From Persicaria tinctoria (taxonomy: Eukaryota > Streptophyta > Magnoliopsida > Caryophyllales > Polygonaceae), in assembly GCA_037127255.1 (NCBI GenBank), contig JBANSL010000004.1:30899967-30963966 (forward strand): DNA of 64,000 bases, written 5' to 3'. The notes under the pieces were generated by a model, which searched no databases, was not told the origin of the DNA, and saw only the letters and a program-made list of their open reading frames with translations. Shown one piece after another: positions 53,605-64,000 of this stretch (positions are counted from its first letter, which is position 1; the number at the start of each line of letters is the position of its first letter). The position numbers and the translations under genes are program-made.

Positions 53605-56600
53605 TGTAAAGGCTCGGATTTTTAAATCCTAATTTTTCGGGGAAAAAAAAAGAAATTAAAAATGAATTTAAATCGAATTAAAAGCTCGTTTAGCGGATTC
53701 CGACCGTAATATAAAATTTGACGAACAATTTTCGTCCTTTTACCTCGAAAACTCAAAATAATTATAGGATGGCGATATCCTTTTCGATCTTAAAAATCTA
53801 ATCGATTGAGAAAGCGGTATTAAGGAAAACTAACATTCGAGAACTAATTTTGGGATTCGAAATTCGCCTATCCAGGATTTATTTCCGGGTATTTGTTTAA
53901 CCAATTCAACACTCATCCTCACCCACTCCCTCACCATACCATACCCTCTCCAATCCATCAATCTCCCTCCATTTCTATTCTGAAAGATCGCTTCACCATC
54001 ACCACCCTCACTGCCATTCTACATCATCACCCTTACCAACTCCCATCGGTTCATCATCTCATGCCATCACCATTCTCCATTTGCAGCAACACACCTCCGC
54101 CACCAATCCCTCTTCATCCTCCTCTCCTCCTCGTCTGATGGGAAGCCGCAGCCGCTAGTCATCCTCCTCCTTCCTCGAGAGCGCAGCAGTACCAACTAAT
54201 CTACTACAATTACATTCCTTCCGTGTGCATTACCACTGAGCCAATCCGAGGGTCGGAGACGCCAAACCCACACCCGCCTTGCCTCTTCGACCATCCTCTT
54301 CGAGACCGAAGCAGCTGCATCATTCCTCGGCACCCCGAGCAGCAGCGGAGCAGCCACCGGAGCCGTCGCAAAGCCACCGAGCCCCGACATCCTCCCTCCC
54401 CTGTTTGAGCGCAAGCCACATTTCTGGTAAGCGTTTCTTTTCCGTCTTTGATCGAAACCACCCTCGGACTTCACCATCACACTCACCCATGTCCCACGCA
54501 GGTCCGACAAACCATCGCGAGCCTCCGACAAAACCCAGAACTCCGATGTCGCGAACTTCCTTGGTGAGTCCCGCATTTTCCTTCCTCTGTTCTAATCGTT
54601 TTCTGCGTCGGGTTGTGGGCGAATGTCGAGTGTGCGTGAGCTGAGTGCGGGGCGTTGGGTAAGCTCGGAAACTCCGGCGAGCTCGAGGAGTGTAGGAGCA
54701 ACGAGAAGCGACGGATGTGAACGATGCGAGAGCGTGCACGAGGGTGCTGGTAAGAGCGCGGGAGCAGTGGACACATGAGAGCGGGAGCGAGCGAGCGGGT
54801 GCTGTAGGAGACGGATCCGAGCGGGAGCGAGCGAGCGGGCCCACGTCTCCATCTTCTTCTCCGGAGGAAGAAGATGGAGACGCGGGCCCTCCTGCTTGGC
54901 CAGTCAGCTCCGTGGGGTCCCTGTCCAGTCAGCCTCCCTTGTTTATCAATTGGTTGAACCGGTTGGTAGTTATACTAATTAGCGGGTTTGGTTCGGTTCG
55001 GTTCGGTTGAATTTAAATGGGTTTGGTTCGGCTTGAATTTATCCGTAATTAATTAATTAATGGTATTTTAAATAAAATATAATATTATTGGGGGTTTAAG
55101 ATATAACATTATTTGGACTTGGGGATTTAAAAAGAATTTGGAAAAGAATTTCAAGGTTGGAAAGTAATCTAATAAATAAATTTAAAAAGGGAATTTGGCG
55201 AGTATTTTCAAGGTTTTGAAACTAACTTGGGAATAAGACTTATTCGATGACTAACTAGCATGATAATATGATCGTTTGACTAACAATATCATATGTATGA
55301 CTGATAGCATGACTTGTGGTGAATTATTATATGAGATTAAATGTTGGATAATTATGACGATCTAGTAGGATTTTATATCACACAAATTATGTCTTATGAT
55401 TTTGATAAACCGTTGAGGTATATGCGAAATGATGCATATGAACATGCAGAATTGGTTGAATGATTTATGGAGAACGATGTTGTCTTGATGATCGGATGAT
55501 GCGATGAAATGACTTTCATAATATGTTACTTGTTCTATTGATTGAGGTGTGCTTGAGTGCTTAATAGTTGGATGCAGACTTATGTATATTCAATCATGTA
55601 CTAGGTGATACTATTTGATTGTGACTACTGTGTGCTGGATTCTTTTGTTGCCGATCTGCTAGCCAGGTAAGTACCTCCGGGGCTTACTCAGTAACCAGTA
55701 CCTCCTGCCTGATGTGTCATATAGTATGTAGGTGTTGCATATGCAGAAGAGCATGTCATGTAGTATCATGCTTAGGAATTGCATTTACGAATGAGCATCC
55801 TTACTCTGTTTGCGTTTGAATACAGAACGGCCGTTATCTGTGAGTCCTAGAGTCCTTGCTAGGGTCATAGGGCAGCCCAGTTTCATCGGGTGTTGTCCTC
55901 CTCGAGTCATTTATATATATCACGAGATACGAGATGGGCATGAGATATGATACGATGATGAGATATGATATGATGATGAGATTTGATATGATTATAGCAT
56001 CGAACTGGCCAATCTCCACCTTGTCTGGAAGAGGGGTGGTGGTAGAAGAGGGATATACCGCTTGGTATTCTTTGTTAAGGCCTTACTTAATATTCCGCAC
56101 ATATGAGTTAGGAACATGATAGTGTGGTTAATGTTCCAGTACTGCATGAAGGCATCTTTACTCTAGGTATAGGCGTATTATATGTCCTCAGCGCGGTGAG
56201 AGGACCCGCGGGCGGACTCTTGGCCTGACTTGGTGGTATAGTTTCAGGTACCCGATACACTGCTTGATTTTATGCTGTTATGACGGGGTCTATTCATATG
56301 GCGGAGAGTGAGTGGTTGAAACCTGACTTCACCAGATTCACGCTTTTGGGATTTCTCCCTAATTATACTCTGTTTTGACCCGGCTCTGCCGTGGCACTGG
56401 TTGTATCACTTTCAGAACTTATGCCCTTTGCATGATAAAAGATTTCCCGCGTTGTAGACTTAGGACATGTACAAGGGTTTACCCCGGGGTCTCCAACAGA
56501 CCTTCCGGATTTGGGTGCGAAATCCCACTTTAAACTACACATCTTGGATTTCAAACCTTCAACCTGTACTCGGGGCGCAAGATCCCAACGAGGGGTTTCA

Positions 56601-56644
56601 TCCCTCGAGACGTAACTCGGGAATCATAATCCTGGGCCGTTACA
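53605..56644 (+). mobile_element. Solo LTR (3040 bp) related to the LARD LTRs
   Basis: TGTAAAGGCTC...GGGCCGTTACA with a perfect 5-bp duplication GTTTT (53600-53604 and 56645-56649). Its last 90 bp (gcaagatcc.aacgaggggtt, then cgtaactcgggaatcataat) match the reverse complement of the LARD LTR 14724-17826 closely, and the 55810-55900 block (cagaacggccgttatctgtg) is shared too. It is the same family in opposite orientation, more diverged. A donor-like ATGTCGCGAACTTCCTTG/GTGAGTCCC (54546-54572) sits at the place where the LARD LTR has a similar one. The frames at 54196-54852 are GC-rich leader sequence. Confidence 0.85.
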
Positions 56645-56649
56645 GTTTT

Positions 56650-56822
56650 CAACTAATATGAAATATACATATGATATCTGATATCCAGAAATTTCATACC
56701 AAACAACAGATATAAGATACCAAAATTGATATAGGATATACAGCACACCAAACAAGGATATCAAGATATCAACTGATATCGATATCTTGATATCAATATA
56801 TCAATACCAAACGATCCCTAAG
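56650..56822. mobile_element. Right end of a MITE or Harbinger-type element
   Basis: A gatatc/atatca-rich palindromic stretch ends in accaaacgatccctaa (complement TTAGGGATCGTTTGGT), the GGG...GTTTGGT type of terminus with a TAA target typical of PIF/Harbinger elements. It may be the far end of the element whose transposase fragment lies at 52904-53420, with the solo LTR inserted between; the left terminus is not seen. Confidence 0.5.
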
Positions 56823-57015
56823 TTTCCTTGGCCTATAGGGCAAAGATGAAATTTTAAGAATGGCAAGAAAATAGTCGATCAAAGATGTTGAGATGAATAA
56901 TGACCTACTCAAACGAGCTGATTTAGTTTTGAGAAATAAATTGAAAATCTTAGACCTACCATATTAATATGCATCCATCTTATTCAATCGAATTAATTTT
57001 GCTCTTGGTCACCGT

Positions 57016-57646
57016 TAGACCTTGGCAAACGCGGGTAGGTCCGTTCGGCCCGCCCCGCCCGCCCGCATTAGCGAGCGGGCTTGGACATAGGGAAAAGCCC
57101 ACGCGGACTGCTAGACCCGGCATGCATCCGCGGCGGGTACGGGATCGGACATATCAATAGCGGCCCGTAACGGGTACCCGCTTTTTTTTTTTAAATTAAA
57201 ATTAATATATATATGTGTATATATATAATAAATAATATTAATTATTCATTTAAAAAAACATGTAATATATACATAGATACAGTAACTCTATATATATAAT
57301 ACATACAATAACTTTTAATTATTCATATAGTAACTCTATATATAAATGTATGCATGTATTCATTTTAACATACAGTAGCTATATGTGTTATATATAAATA
57401 ACATCAATTGTTCATTTTAAAATAAAAAAACAGTAACTATAAAATTGATTATATAACTTTAATAAGAAAATTCTATCAGGTTTGCGGGTACCCGTGGGCT
57501 ACCCGCACCTGCATTCGCGGACGGGCTTGGACACGACTTCCAACCCGTTAGACGGGCTTAGCCCGGCCCACACCCGCAACAACGGGATTAAATTTCGGGT
57601 AAAGCCCGTCCCAAGTCCGGCCCGCGCCCGCGTTTGCCTGGGTATA
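57016..57646. mobile_element. Non-autonomous hAT-type element (631 bp) with 8-bp target duplication
   Basis: The left TAGACCTTGGCAAACGCGGG and the complemented right TATACCCAGGCAAACGCGGG form a 20-bp imperfect inverted repeat. The flanking 8-bp repeat GTCACCGT (57008-57015 and 57647-57654) is perfect. GC-rich cccgc(g)/gcggg subterminal repeats surround an AT-rich core. No transposase. Confidence 0.9.
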
Positions 57647-57654
57647 GTCACCGT

Positions 57655-58560
57655 TCTTATCCATCTTGAATCTCAATGTAGTAATTCAGATTTCAATTCA
57701 TATGAACGTCAAACTAATCCTACCTACACATTGTAGGGTTCACCCTAACCCTAGAATAAGAAAACTAGCCAGACATAGAGGAAATCATCATCAGTTCAAT
57801 AGACTGAAACATGAGAACTAATAGAAGATTAGAAGGGAGAAGATTAAAGGGAAAATACGAATCTTGAATTGAAATAATGAAACCTTCGAGGGATTCTTCA
57901 CAAATTTGTGAAATCAAACTCCACAGAGGTCTTGAAATTGAACGTCAAACTAGGGTTTAGAAAGAGTTTAAAAGACGTCTTTCAAACCCCTTTTATATTC
58001 TAAGGCAACCTAATAATATAATACTCCGTAATTTTTAACCCCTGAAATAATAATAAAATAATGTGTTAAAAATTCACATTGAAAATTGCGAATCTGCTTA
58101 AGCTGTCAAGTGCACGCTCGCCCGCCTATGGTGGATACCCACGTGGGTGTGGTGCATGGCCCCACAACCTTGCACGCCCATGCGGGTGAAACTCACGCTT
58201 GTGCGCCTCTATTTTGCAGTTATGCATGATACCCCGAAACTCCATTTCATAGCGGTTTTACGTTTCCGTATATGAAAAAACTCCGAAACTCCGGAGAAAT
58301 ACCTTAGAAACATTTCTGAGAGGTCAGAAACTTTGACCGTTTCATTGACCAAAAAAGTCAGAAACTTTGACCGTTTCTGGCTTGTCAGATGATGTTTCCA
58401 TTAATTTTATAGTTAAAATAAAACCCTAAATCACGCTTCCCCATCCTCCATATGAAACTCTCATTTTCCTCTATCCTTGCCACCTTCTTCTCCTCCATTT
58501 TCGGTCCTCCCTCTTCTACTCTCTCCTGGCGACCCTCTTTTCCCTTCCGGCGACCCTAAC

Positions 58561-58616
<56 letters not shown>

Positions 58617-59525
58617 CCTCCCCTCAGTGTTCTTGCTCGCAACCTCACTGGGTCGCAGCATCACAGCCTCTCGACGCTCTCCTGGTAAACTCTTACTTGC
58701 TTAGTGCTCCCTCCCTCCCAGCTCTCACTTGCTAAGTGCTCTCTCCCTCTCTCGATAAACTCTCACTTGTAGAACTTTCTCTTGATGAGCCAGAACTTGA
58801 GGAAGAGTTAACTAAGTAGAAGATTGATTTTGTATTTATTACTCTGTGTCGTTTTTTTTTTATTATATTGTTATTTTAAAACTAAGTTACTTTATTTTGT
58901 TGGTTTGCAAGACATTTAATATGTTTGACATGTCTGTATTGATTTATGTTAAATGACATTGTTTATCACAATATTGTACATTTCAATTTGTAGCCTTAAA
59001 TGATGTGTCTATTTGTATTACTTGGTGATATGTTTGTTTCTTTTTCTTATACCTTTAAATGAACATATAATTCATGTTGCCTTTTCCTTGGTGTTTCCCT
59101 TTCCTACAAAATTTGGATTGTCGTTTCCTCGTTTCTGTTTCCCTTCCGGTTTCCGTGTAAATATGCCTATGGTGCATGGGCTCCTTATTCCTCATGCCTT
59201 TGCTTCTTCACTTCTTCTCCTAGTTTCTCATGCAAAATTTTCCGCCAGGCTTTTCTTAGCTTTTGTACCCATCTCAAATGACCTCTAGCTATCTTTGGTT
59301 AGCTCCTGAAAACTCTTGAAAACACAACCATAAACAAAAGTAGATCTCTATTCTAGAAATTAAACGAAACATCTCTAAAAATCCATAAAACCCATGATAA
59401 ATGACACAACCTATACTATATAAATGCATGTCCTAAATAACGTCAGTTACGATGACATCAACTAATAATTTCATAAAATAAATAAAAATAAGTCTAAAAT
59501 ATTAGTATTGCCACCGACCTAGCCT
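57655..59525. other. Intergenic, no gene recognised
   Basis: Contains repeated short phrases (gtcagaaactttgaccgtttc at 58323 and 58358) and a pyrimidine-rich stretch at 58430-58760. No conserved protein on either strand. Confidence 0.45.
58565..58614. repeat. (TC)n microsatellite
   Basis: About 25 uninterrupted TC units; the open frames crossing it are artefacts. Confidence 0.95.
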
Positions 59526-59533
59526 TGCACACG

Positions 59534-60105
59534 CAGTGCCGGTCCTATCATTTTATAGGCCCAGGGCGAACTAAAATTTTAAGGGCCCGATAAACATTAA
59601 AAAATAAAATTTTTGTATAACTTTATGAAAATTTCATATATGTTCCTCTATAAAAACATAAAAAAAATGCAAAATTTAATCAATATAGGGCCTCTTTATA
59701 AAAATATAAAAAAATGCAAATAGAGAGATTTGAATTCTACACGTCTAGGAATCCGAGTTTTGTTAAGATTTAAACTTATCATTGAGTCAAACTCGTATTT
59801 TTTTATATTAAACTACCTCCGTTCAGAAATAGATGTCGTTTGACTTTTTTGACATGTTTTTAATGAGCGAATTTTTTTTTAATAATATGACACTTATTAT
59901 TAATAAGTATTTATATTATATTAAAAAATTACAAAAAAATTTGAAATTTATATAGTTTTTAACTCCTTAAAAAACGTGTCAAAAAGTCAAACGACATCTA
60001 TTTCTAAATGGAGGTAGTATATATAACATATATTTTTAATGGGCCCCTACCGAACATGGGCCCTGGGCGGTCGCCCACCCTGCCCCACCCTTTGGGCCGG
60101 CACTG
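59534..60105. mobile_element. hAT-type MITE (572 bp) with 8-bp target duplication
   Basis: CAGTGCCGG...CCGGCACTG ends, flanked by a perfect TGCACACG duplication (59526-59533 and 60106-60113). The interior is AT-rich and non-coding and holds a nested Stowaway-like element. Confidence 0.9.
59813..60017. mobile_element. Stowaway-like (Tc1/mariner) MITE nested in the hAT MITE
   Basis: CTACCTCCGTT...AAATGGAGGTAG with long inverted arms (cagaaatagatgtcgtttga and the matching tcaaacgacatctatttct). The CTCCCTCCGT-type terminus is typical of Stowaway. The right flank is TA; the left TA appears mutated. Confidence 0.8.
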
Positions 60106-60113
60106 TGCACACG

Positions 60114-62100
60114 TCATGGTCCCTATGGTGGGGTGGGCATTAGCTTCATCAGCTTTGATTGATGTCTTAAGCTAACTTCTTGGGCACTGGTGGTCTTATT
60201 TTGAGCAAAGTGGCCTAAGGTGGCATGAGTCATTGCTCTATAGTAACTCTGAATAATATGAGGAGTGACTTAGTTGCATCTTGGATAATCTTGGCCATTG
60301 CACGAGTGATAGGAACACGAAATGACACCTTTATATTGTCCTCAAAGTCTCGCAGAGTTATGACATTTTGCACGATAACACTTGTCGTCCGATGTTGTTA
60401 CTTCGATAGTGTTTGACTTTCCACCTCTTCGTTCACATGTGATATCATCTATTTTAGACTAGTTTTAGGGTTATATTTGCATATTAGTTTAGGGGAGTTT
60501 CAAGCATATTTATCATATTTTATACTTTATTTATTTTATTTTGCATTTTTGGAGTCTACATCAGATTTTTATTTATTTCAGGCATTTTGAGATTGTTATT
60601 GTAGAAATTCGATCGAGAGTCGATATGGAGTAGCGAGCCTAATTGGATTGGACCTTGGAGGCTAAAGTGTGGAAATTGCTAGATTTGAATCTTGTGGGCT
60701 AAATTTGTAATTGGGTGTTGGACTAGGTTTTAATTCTTTAATTTTATGGGTTAGAATCGTAATTTTATCAAATTTATATAAGTGATGCTATTGTCAAGAT
60801 AATAAAATGACTATTAACAAGATGATTTTCGATAAATTACCCGACAAATCCTTTTCACATTCACCTTTCTAACCCTAATCTCCCACTCTCTCCTCTTTTG
60901 CCTCCTATGCTGCCCCGACCTCATTGCCATCGATGTCTCCCAGGTACTCCAGCCATGACTCTAGCTCCATTGGCAATCCACCTTACGTAGTCTAATTGCA
61001 CTTACTATTACATTACCCATTCGGCGTGGGTATGCTACTTTTAATCAAATTCAACTTAAGTATGTGTATTTTAATTCAATTAAGTTAAAGCTCATCATTT
61101 AGATACAATTAATTTAATTTAGGGTCTATTTTACGAATTGTTAAACTTCCCATGAATCCAATAAGAGCTCCTCCGATTCATCCTTTATATGTGGATTTGG
61201 ATTTCAGCTGTCGCGCTAGCCGCTGAGAGAAACCCTAATCAACCGAATTGAGTAGATTGAGTGCAGGTTGAGACTCAATGGTGGCATGCAAAGCTGGCAA
61301 TATTTGACCCGAACTGAGAAATCCGACCGGCTCACCCGACTTGAATTGACCCGAATATAGACAAATCCGACTCAACCTAGATCCGACTCAAACCAGATCT
61401 GACCCGAACTAGACCCGATCCAACTCCCAACCGACTCAAATATTCTTGAACAACTATTTTTTAACTAAATGATGTTGAAAGAAATCCTCACATGTATAAT
61501 TCCAATATTACCATATTAGCCATTAACCATTAACACACAAACTCAAGAGATGCACAAGTACAAACTCACTCATAAACCCATCCACTCCTTAAAGCCCCAA
61601 TTTCCCCCCAATTCATTCTCCACAAACCCTAACAATTTCAATTCCTCAAAACAACCACTCAAACCTCAAATTAGTTGAAGAAGTAACCGAATCTGAGCAA
61701 AAGAGATTAGAAGAGGAGGAAACTTACCAGGTTCTTGAAGAAAAAGAGGAGAAAAGGGAAGCTAGCAATGGAAGAAAGAGAGAGGAATGGGAGTGACAAC
61801 TCTTGCTGAGCGGCGAGGGCGGTAGCTGTTGCTGTGCGACGGCTGGTGGCGTAGACAGGTGTGCCGGTGGGGTGGCCGGAGCAAGTGGGTGTGGGGCGAG
61901 TGAGAGCAGAAGAATGAGCAGGAGGGGTCGAGTGTAGGAGGAGAAGAGAAAGAAGGGAAAGGAAAAAAAAAATTAAAAAAACTAATTTTTTTTTTGTGAA
62001 ATTCTAGGCAGATTCAACTCGGACGAGTGGAATAACCACTCGACCGAGTGGCGGTCTAGTCTTTTCCGGAAATACCACTCGGACCAATTTTTTTTTTTTT
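60114..62100. other. Intergenic/retrotransposon 3' region, nothing firmly recognised
   Basis: A gacccgaac/atccgac-rich block at 61290-61440 resembles the subterminal sequence of hAT-type elements, with a possible left end (gctggcaatatttgacccg) but no partner. Part of the stretch should be the 3' untranslated region or LTR of the gypsy element on the - strand. The conserved phrase gcctcccgagaagcgctggt (62138-62157, complement ACCAGCGCTTCTCGGGAGGC) follows pol in many plant elements of this kind. Confidence 0.4.
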
Positions 62101-62187
62101 TAAAGAAAAAAAATTAGAGGAAGACTTACCTCGGTTTGCCTCCCGAGAAGCGCTGGTTTAAGGTGTGAAGCCGACCTTCCATCACCT

Positions 62188-63397
62188 TCAAGTGCTTGGA
62201 TCAAGACGGTCGACGGAAATGACCCTCTCGATCGGATGCCCGGTGAAATACTTCTTCAACCTTTGCCCATTTACCTTGAACTCGCAAGTCCTTTCACTCC
62301 AAACATTAATAGCACCATGTGGATAAACCTTCTTTACCGTAAAAGGGCCACTCCATCTCGACTTTAACTTGCCCAGAAACAATCTCAACCTCGAGTTGAA
62401 GAGTAAGACGAGATCGCCTTCTTGAAGCTCCTTAGGTGAGATGTGCTTGTCATGCCACTTTTTAGTTCTCTCCTTGTAAATCTTGGCATTTTCATAAGCC
62501 TCCAAACGCAGCTCCTCAAGCTCTTGCAACTGTAATTGCCTCTTTTATCCCGCTAGCTTCATATCCAAATTTAGTGTCTTAATCGCCCAATAGGCTTTGC
62601 GCTCCAACTCAACGGGGAGATGACAAGATTTTTCGTACTCCAGCTTGGACGGAGTAGTACCAATCGGAGCCTTAAAAGTAGTTTTGTAAGCCCACAAAGC
62701 ATCATCTAACTTCGTCGCCCAATCCTTCCGGGAGCGAGACACAGTTTTCTCCAAGATGCTTTTGATCTCCCGGTTGGAGACCTCTACTTGCCCAGTCGTT
62801 TGAGGATGGTATGTGGTTGCAATCCAGTGATGAACCCCATACTTCTTCAGCAAAGCGTCAAAATATCTCTCAATGAAATGGGAACCGCCATCACTAATCA
62901 AAAAATCGAGGAACTCCAAACCTCGAGAAGATCACATTTTTGATGAACTTTGTTACCACCTTTGCATCATTAGTGGGAGTTGCCACAACTTCAACCCATT
63001 TTGACACATAGTCCACCGCCACAAGTATATACTTGTATGGCCCAAAAGATGGAAATGGTCCCATAAAGTCGGTTCCCCACACATCAAACAACTCAACCTC
63101 TAAAATGCTATTCAACGGCATGTCATTTCTCCTCGAGATATTCCCTGTCCTTTGACACTCATCACAAGAAACAACAAATTCCATAACATCTTTGAACATA
63201 GTAGGCTAATAGAAACCAGACTGAAATACCTTGGCCACAGTCTTGGAGGTGCTAGCATGACCTCCAACTGGTAAAGAATGATAATGTTTGATGACACTAA
63301 GGACTTCTTCCCTTGGAACGCATCTTCTAAAAAGCGCATCGGAGCACCTTTTAAAGAGGCATGGCTCGCTCCAATAATAATGCACAACGTCCTTCAA
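62188..63397 (-). pseudogene. Ty3/gypsy integrase (decayed)
   Basis: From 63397 down on the - strand: zinc-binding part with HYHSLPVGGH and, after a stop, SCDECQRTG; catalytic core with D in [11 protein letters not shown] in LISDGGSHF and E in [20 protein letters not shown]; and a C-terminal GPY/F-type module [20 protein letters not shown] ending at 62188. Frame breaks lie after FQSGFY (63206), at 62894-62919 (FGVPRFFD overlapping LDFLISDGG), and at 62529-62545. The order (RNase H, then integrase) is that of Ty3/gypsy; the wording of the core is closest to Athila/Tat-type elements as I know them. Not functional. Confidence 0.85.
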
Positions 63398-64000
63398 GAA
63401 TTTCTTCCTTTGCTGAAATCTAGTAGATGCTCATTCGGAAAAGACTCATCGATGGGAGGCTCAGATGAAGTGTGCTCTAGTTGCTCCGACGGTAACCTGG
63501 ACAAGTGATCAGCAACCAAGTTCTCCGCGCCTTTCTTGTCCTTTATCTCCAAATCGAACTCTTGGAGAAGAAGGATCCACCTAATCAAACGCGGCTTTGC
63601 ATCTTTCTTTTGCAGCAAGAATCGGATCGCAACATGATCCGTATACACAATTACTTTAGCACCCACTAGATAAGACCGAAACTTCTCAAAAGCAAAGACT
63701 ATAACAAGCAAGTCCTTATCTGTAATTGTGGCATAATTTCTTTGAGCTTCGTCCAAAGTTCTACTAGCATAGTAGATGACATGGAGCTTGTTATCCCTCT
63801 TTTGACCCATGACACTCTGAGCTTCGTCCAAAAGGACTCATGACACTCTGCAGAAAAATCAAAAACATCTTTCATTAGCAAGTTAGAAAGAGGTTTAACA
63901 ATTTTGGAGAAATCTTTTATGAACCTCCTGTAGAAGCCATCATGGCCTAGAAAACTCCTAACGCCCTTAACCGAGGTAGGAGGTGGTAATTTCTCAAACA
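63394..64000 (-). pseudogene. Ty3/gypsy reverse transcriptase C-terminus and RNase H (decayed, cut by window end)
   Basis: From 64000 down: EKLPPPTSVKGVRSFLG, FYRRFIKDFSKIVKPLSNLL (the RT thumb/connection), then after a local duplication and frame break at 63800-63840 the RNase H domain: [32 protein letters not shown] and [11 protein letters not shown]. The break repeats the phrase catgacactctg...cgtccaaa. It continues beyond the window to the rest of pol and gag. It is in the same orientation and immediately upstream of the integrase, so it is one element. Confidence 0.85.

Overview
This is plant nuclear DNA, most likely from a eudicot. The evidence is spliced genes with GT..AG introns, long LTR retrotransposons with a tRNA-Met primer site, CACTA, hAT, Helitron and Stowaway elements, and protein families restricted to or typical of plants (plant mobile domain, B3, WVD2-like). 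The species cannot be read from the sequence. The only complete conserved host gene is the large subunit of ribonucleotide reductase (RNR1). Its 17 exons lie at 32187-36240 on the + strand, behind a promoter with two E2F-type sites and a telo-box. Almost everything else is transposon sequence, much of it nested.

Layout. 1-4850: a repeat-rich stretch carrying fragments of host genes (one exon of an L25-type ribosomal protein; shuffled, broken pieces of the Golgi tether COG7), a 173-bp tandem array and a dispersed ACATGTCA motif. 4974-5866: a short hAT-type element. 6235-31816: one large composite element with inverted ends and an 8-bp target duplication (TAAGGATA), inserted 370 bp upstream of the RNR1 start codon. 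Without later insertions it would be about 6.6 kb. It carries a B3-domain gene, a family of small Cys/His proteins that I do not recognise, a plant-mobile-domain (PMD) gene, and four arrays of the palindrome CAACGT-N8-ACGTTG. Three arrays sit in front of element genes, each followed by a TATA box, and one is at the left terminus. Later insertions are an LTR element at 7022-12155, a non-coding LARD-like retrotransposon with 3.1-kb LTRs (14724-28177, with a tandem duplication and a solo LTR), and a 1.3-kb solo LTR at 28731-30038.

31825-36240: RNR1 promoter and gene. 37240-38260: two tRNA-derived SINE-like pieces and a 55-bp tandem repeat. 37491-52777: a second large composite element, bounded by related inverted ends and runs of nine T, with a dispersed TGTCAGCA motif. 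It contains a 4.16-kb CACTA element, a Helitron with three tandem 5' ends, a roughly 235-bp tandem array, and captured exons of PAF1 and a WVD2-like gene. 52904-53420: part of a PIF/Harbinger transposase. 53605-56644: a solo LTR with a 5-bp target duplication, related to the LARD LTRs. 57016-60105: two small hAT-type elements, the second with a nested Stowaway-like MITE. 62188-64000: a decayed Ty3/gypsy pol on the - strand.

The most interesting signal is the 6235-31816 element. An element-encoded DNA-binding-type (B3) protein and a putative metal-binding small-protein family share promoters built from one palindrome. Two other composite regions of this window each have a different private motif. 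This resembles in outline the motif-specific anti-silencing logic known from VANDAL elements, but that reading is inference.
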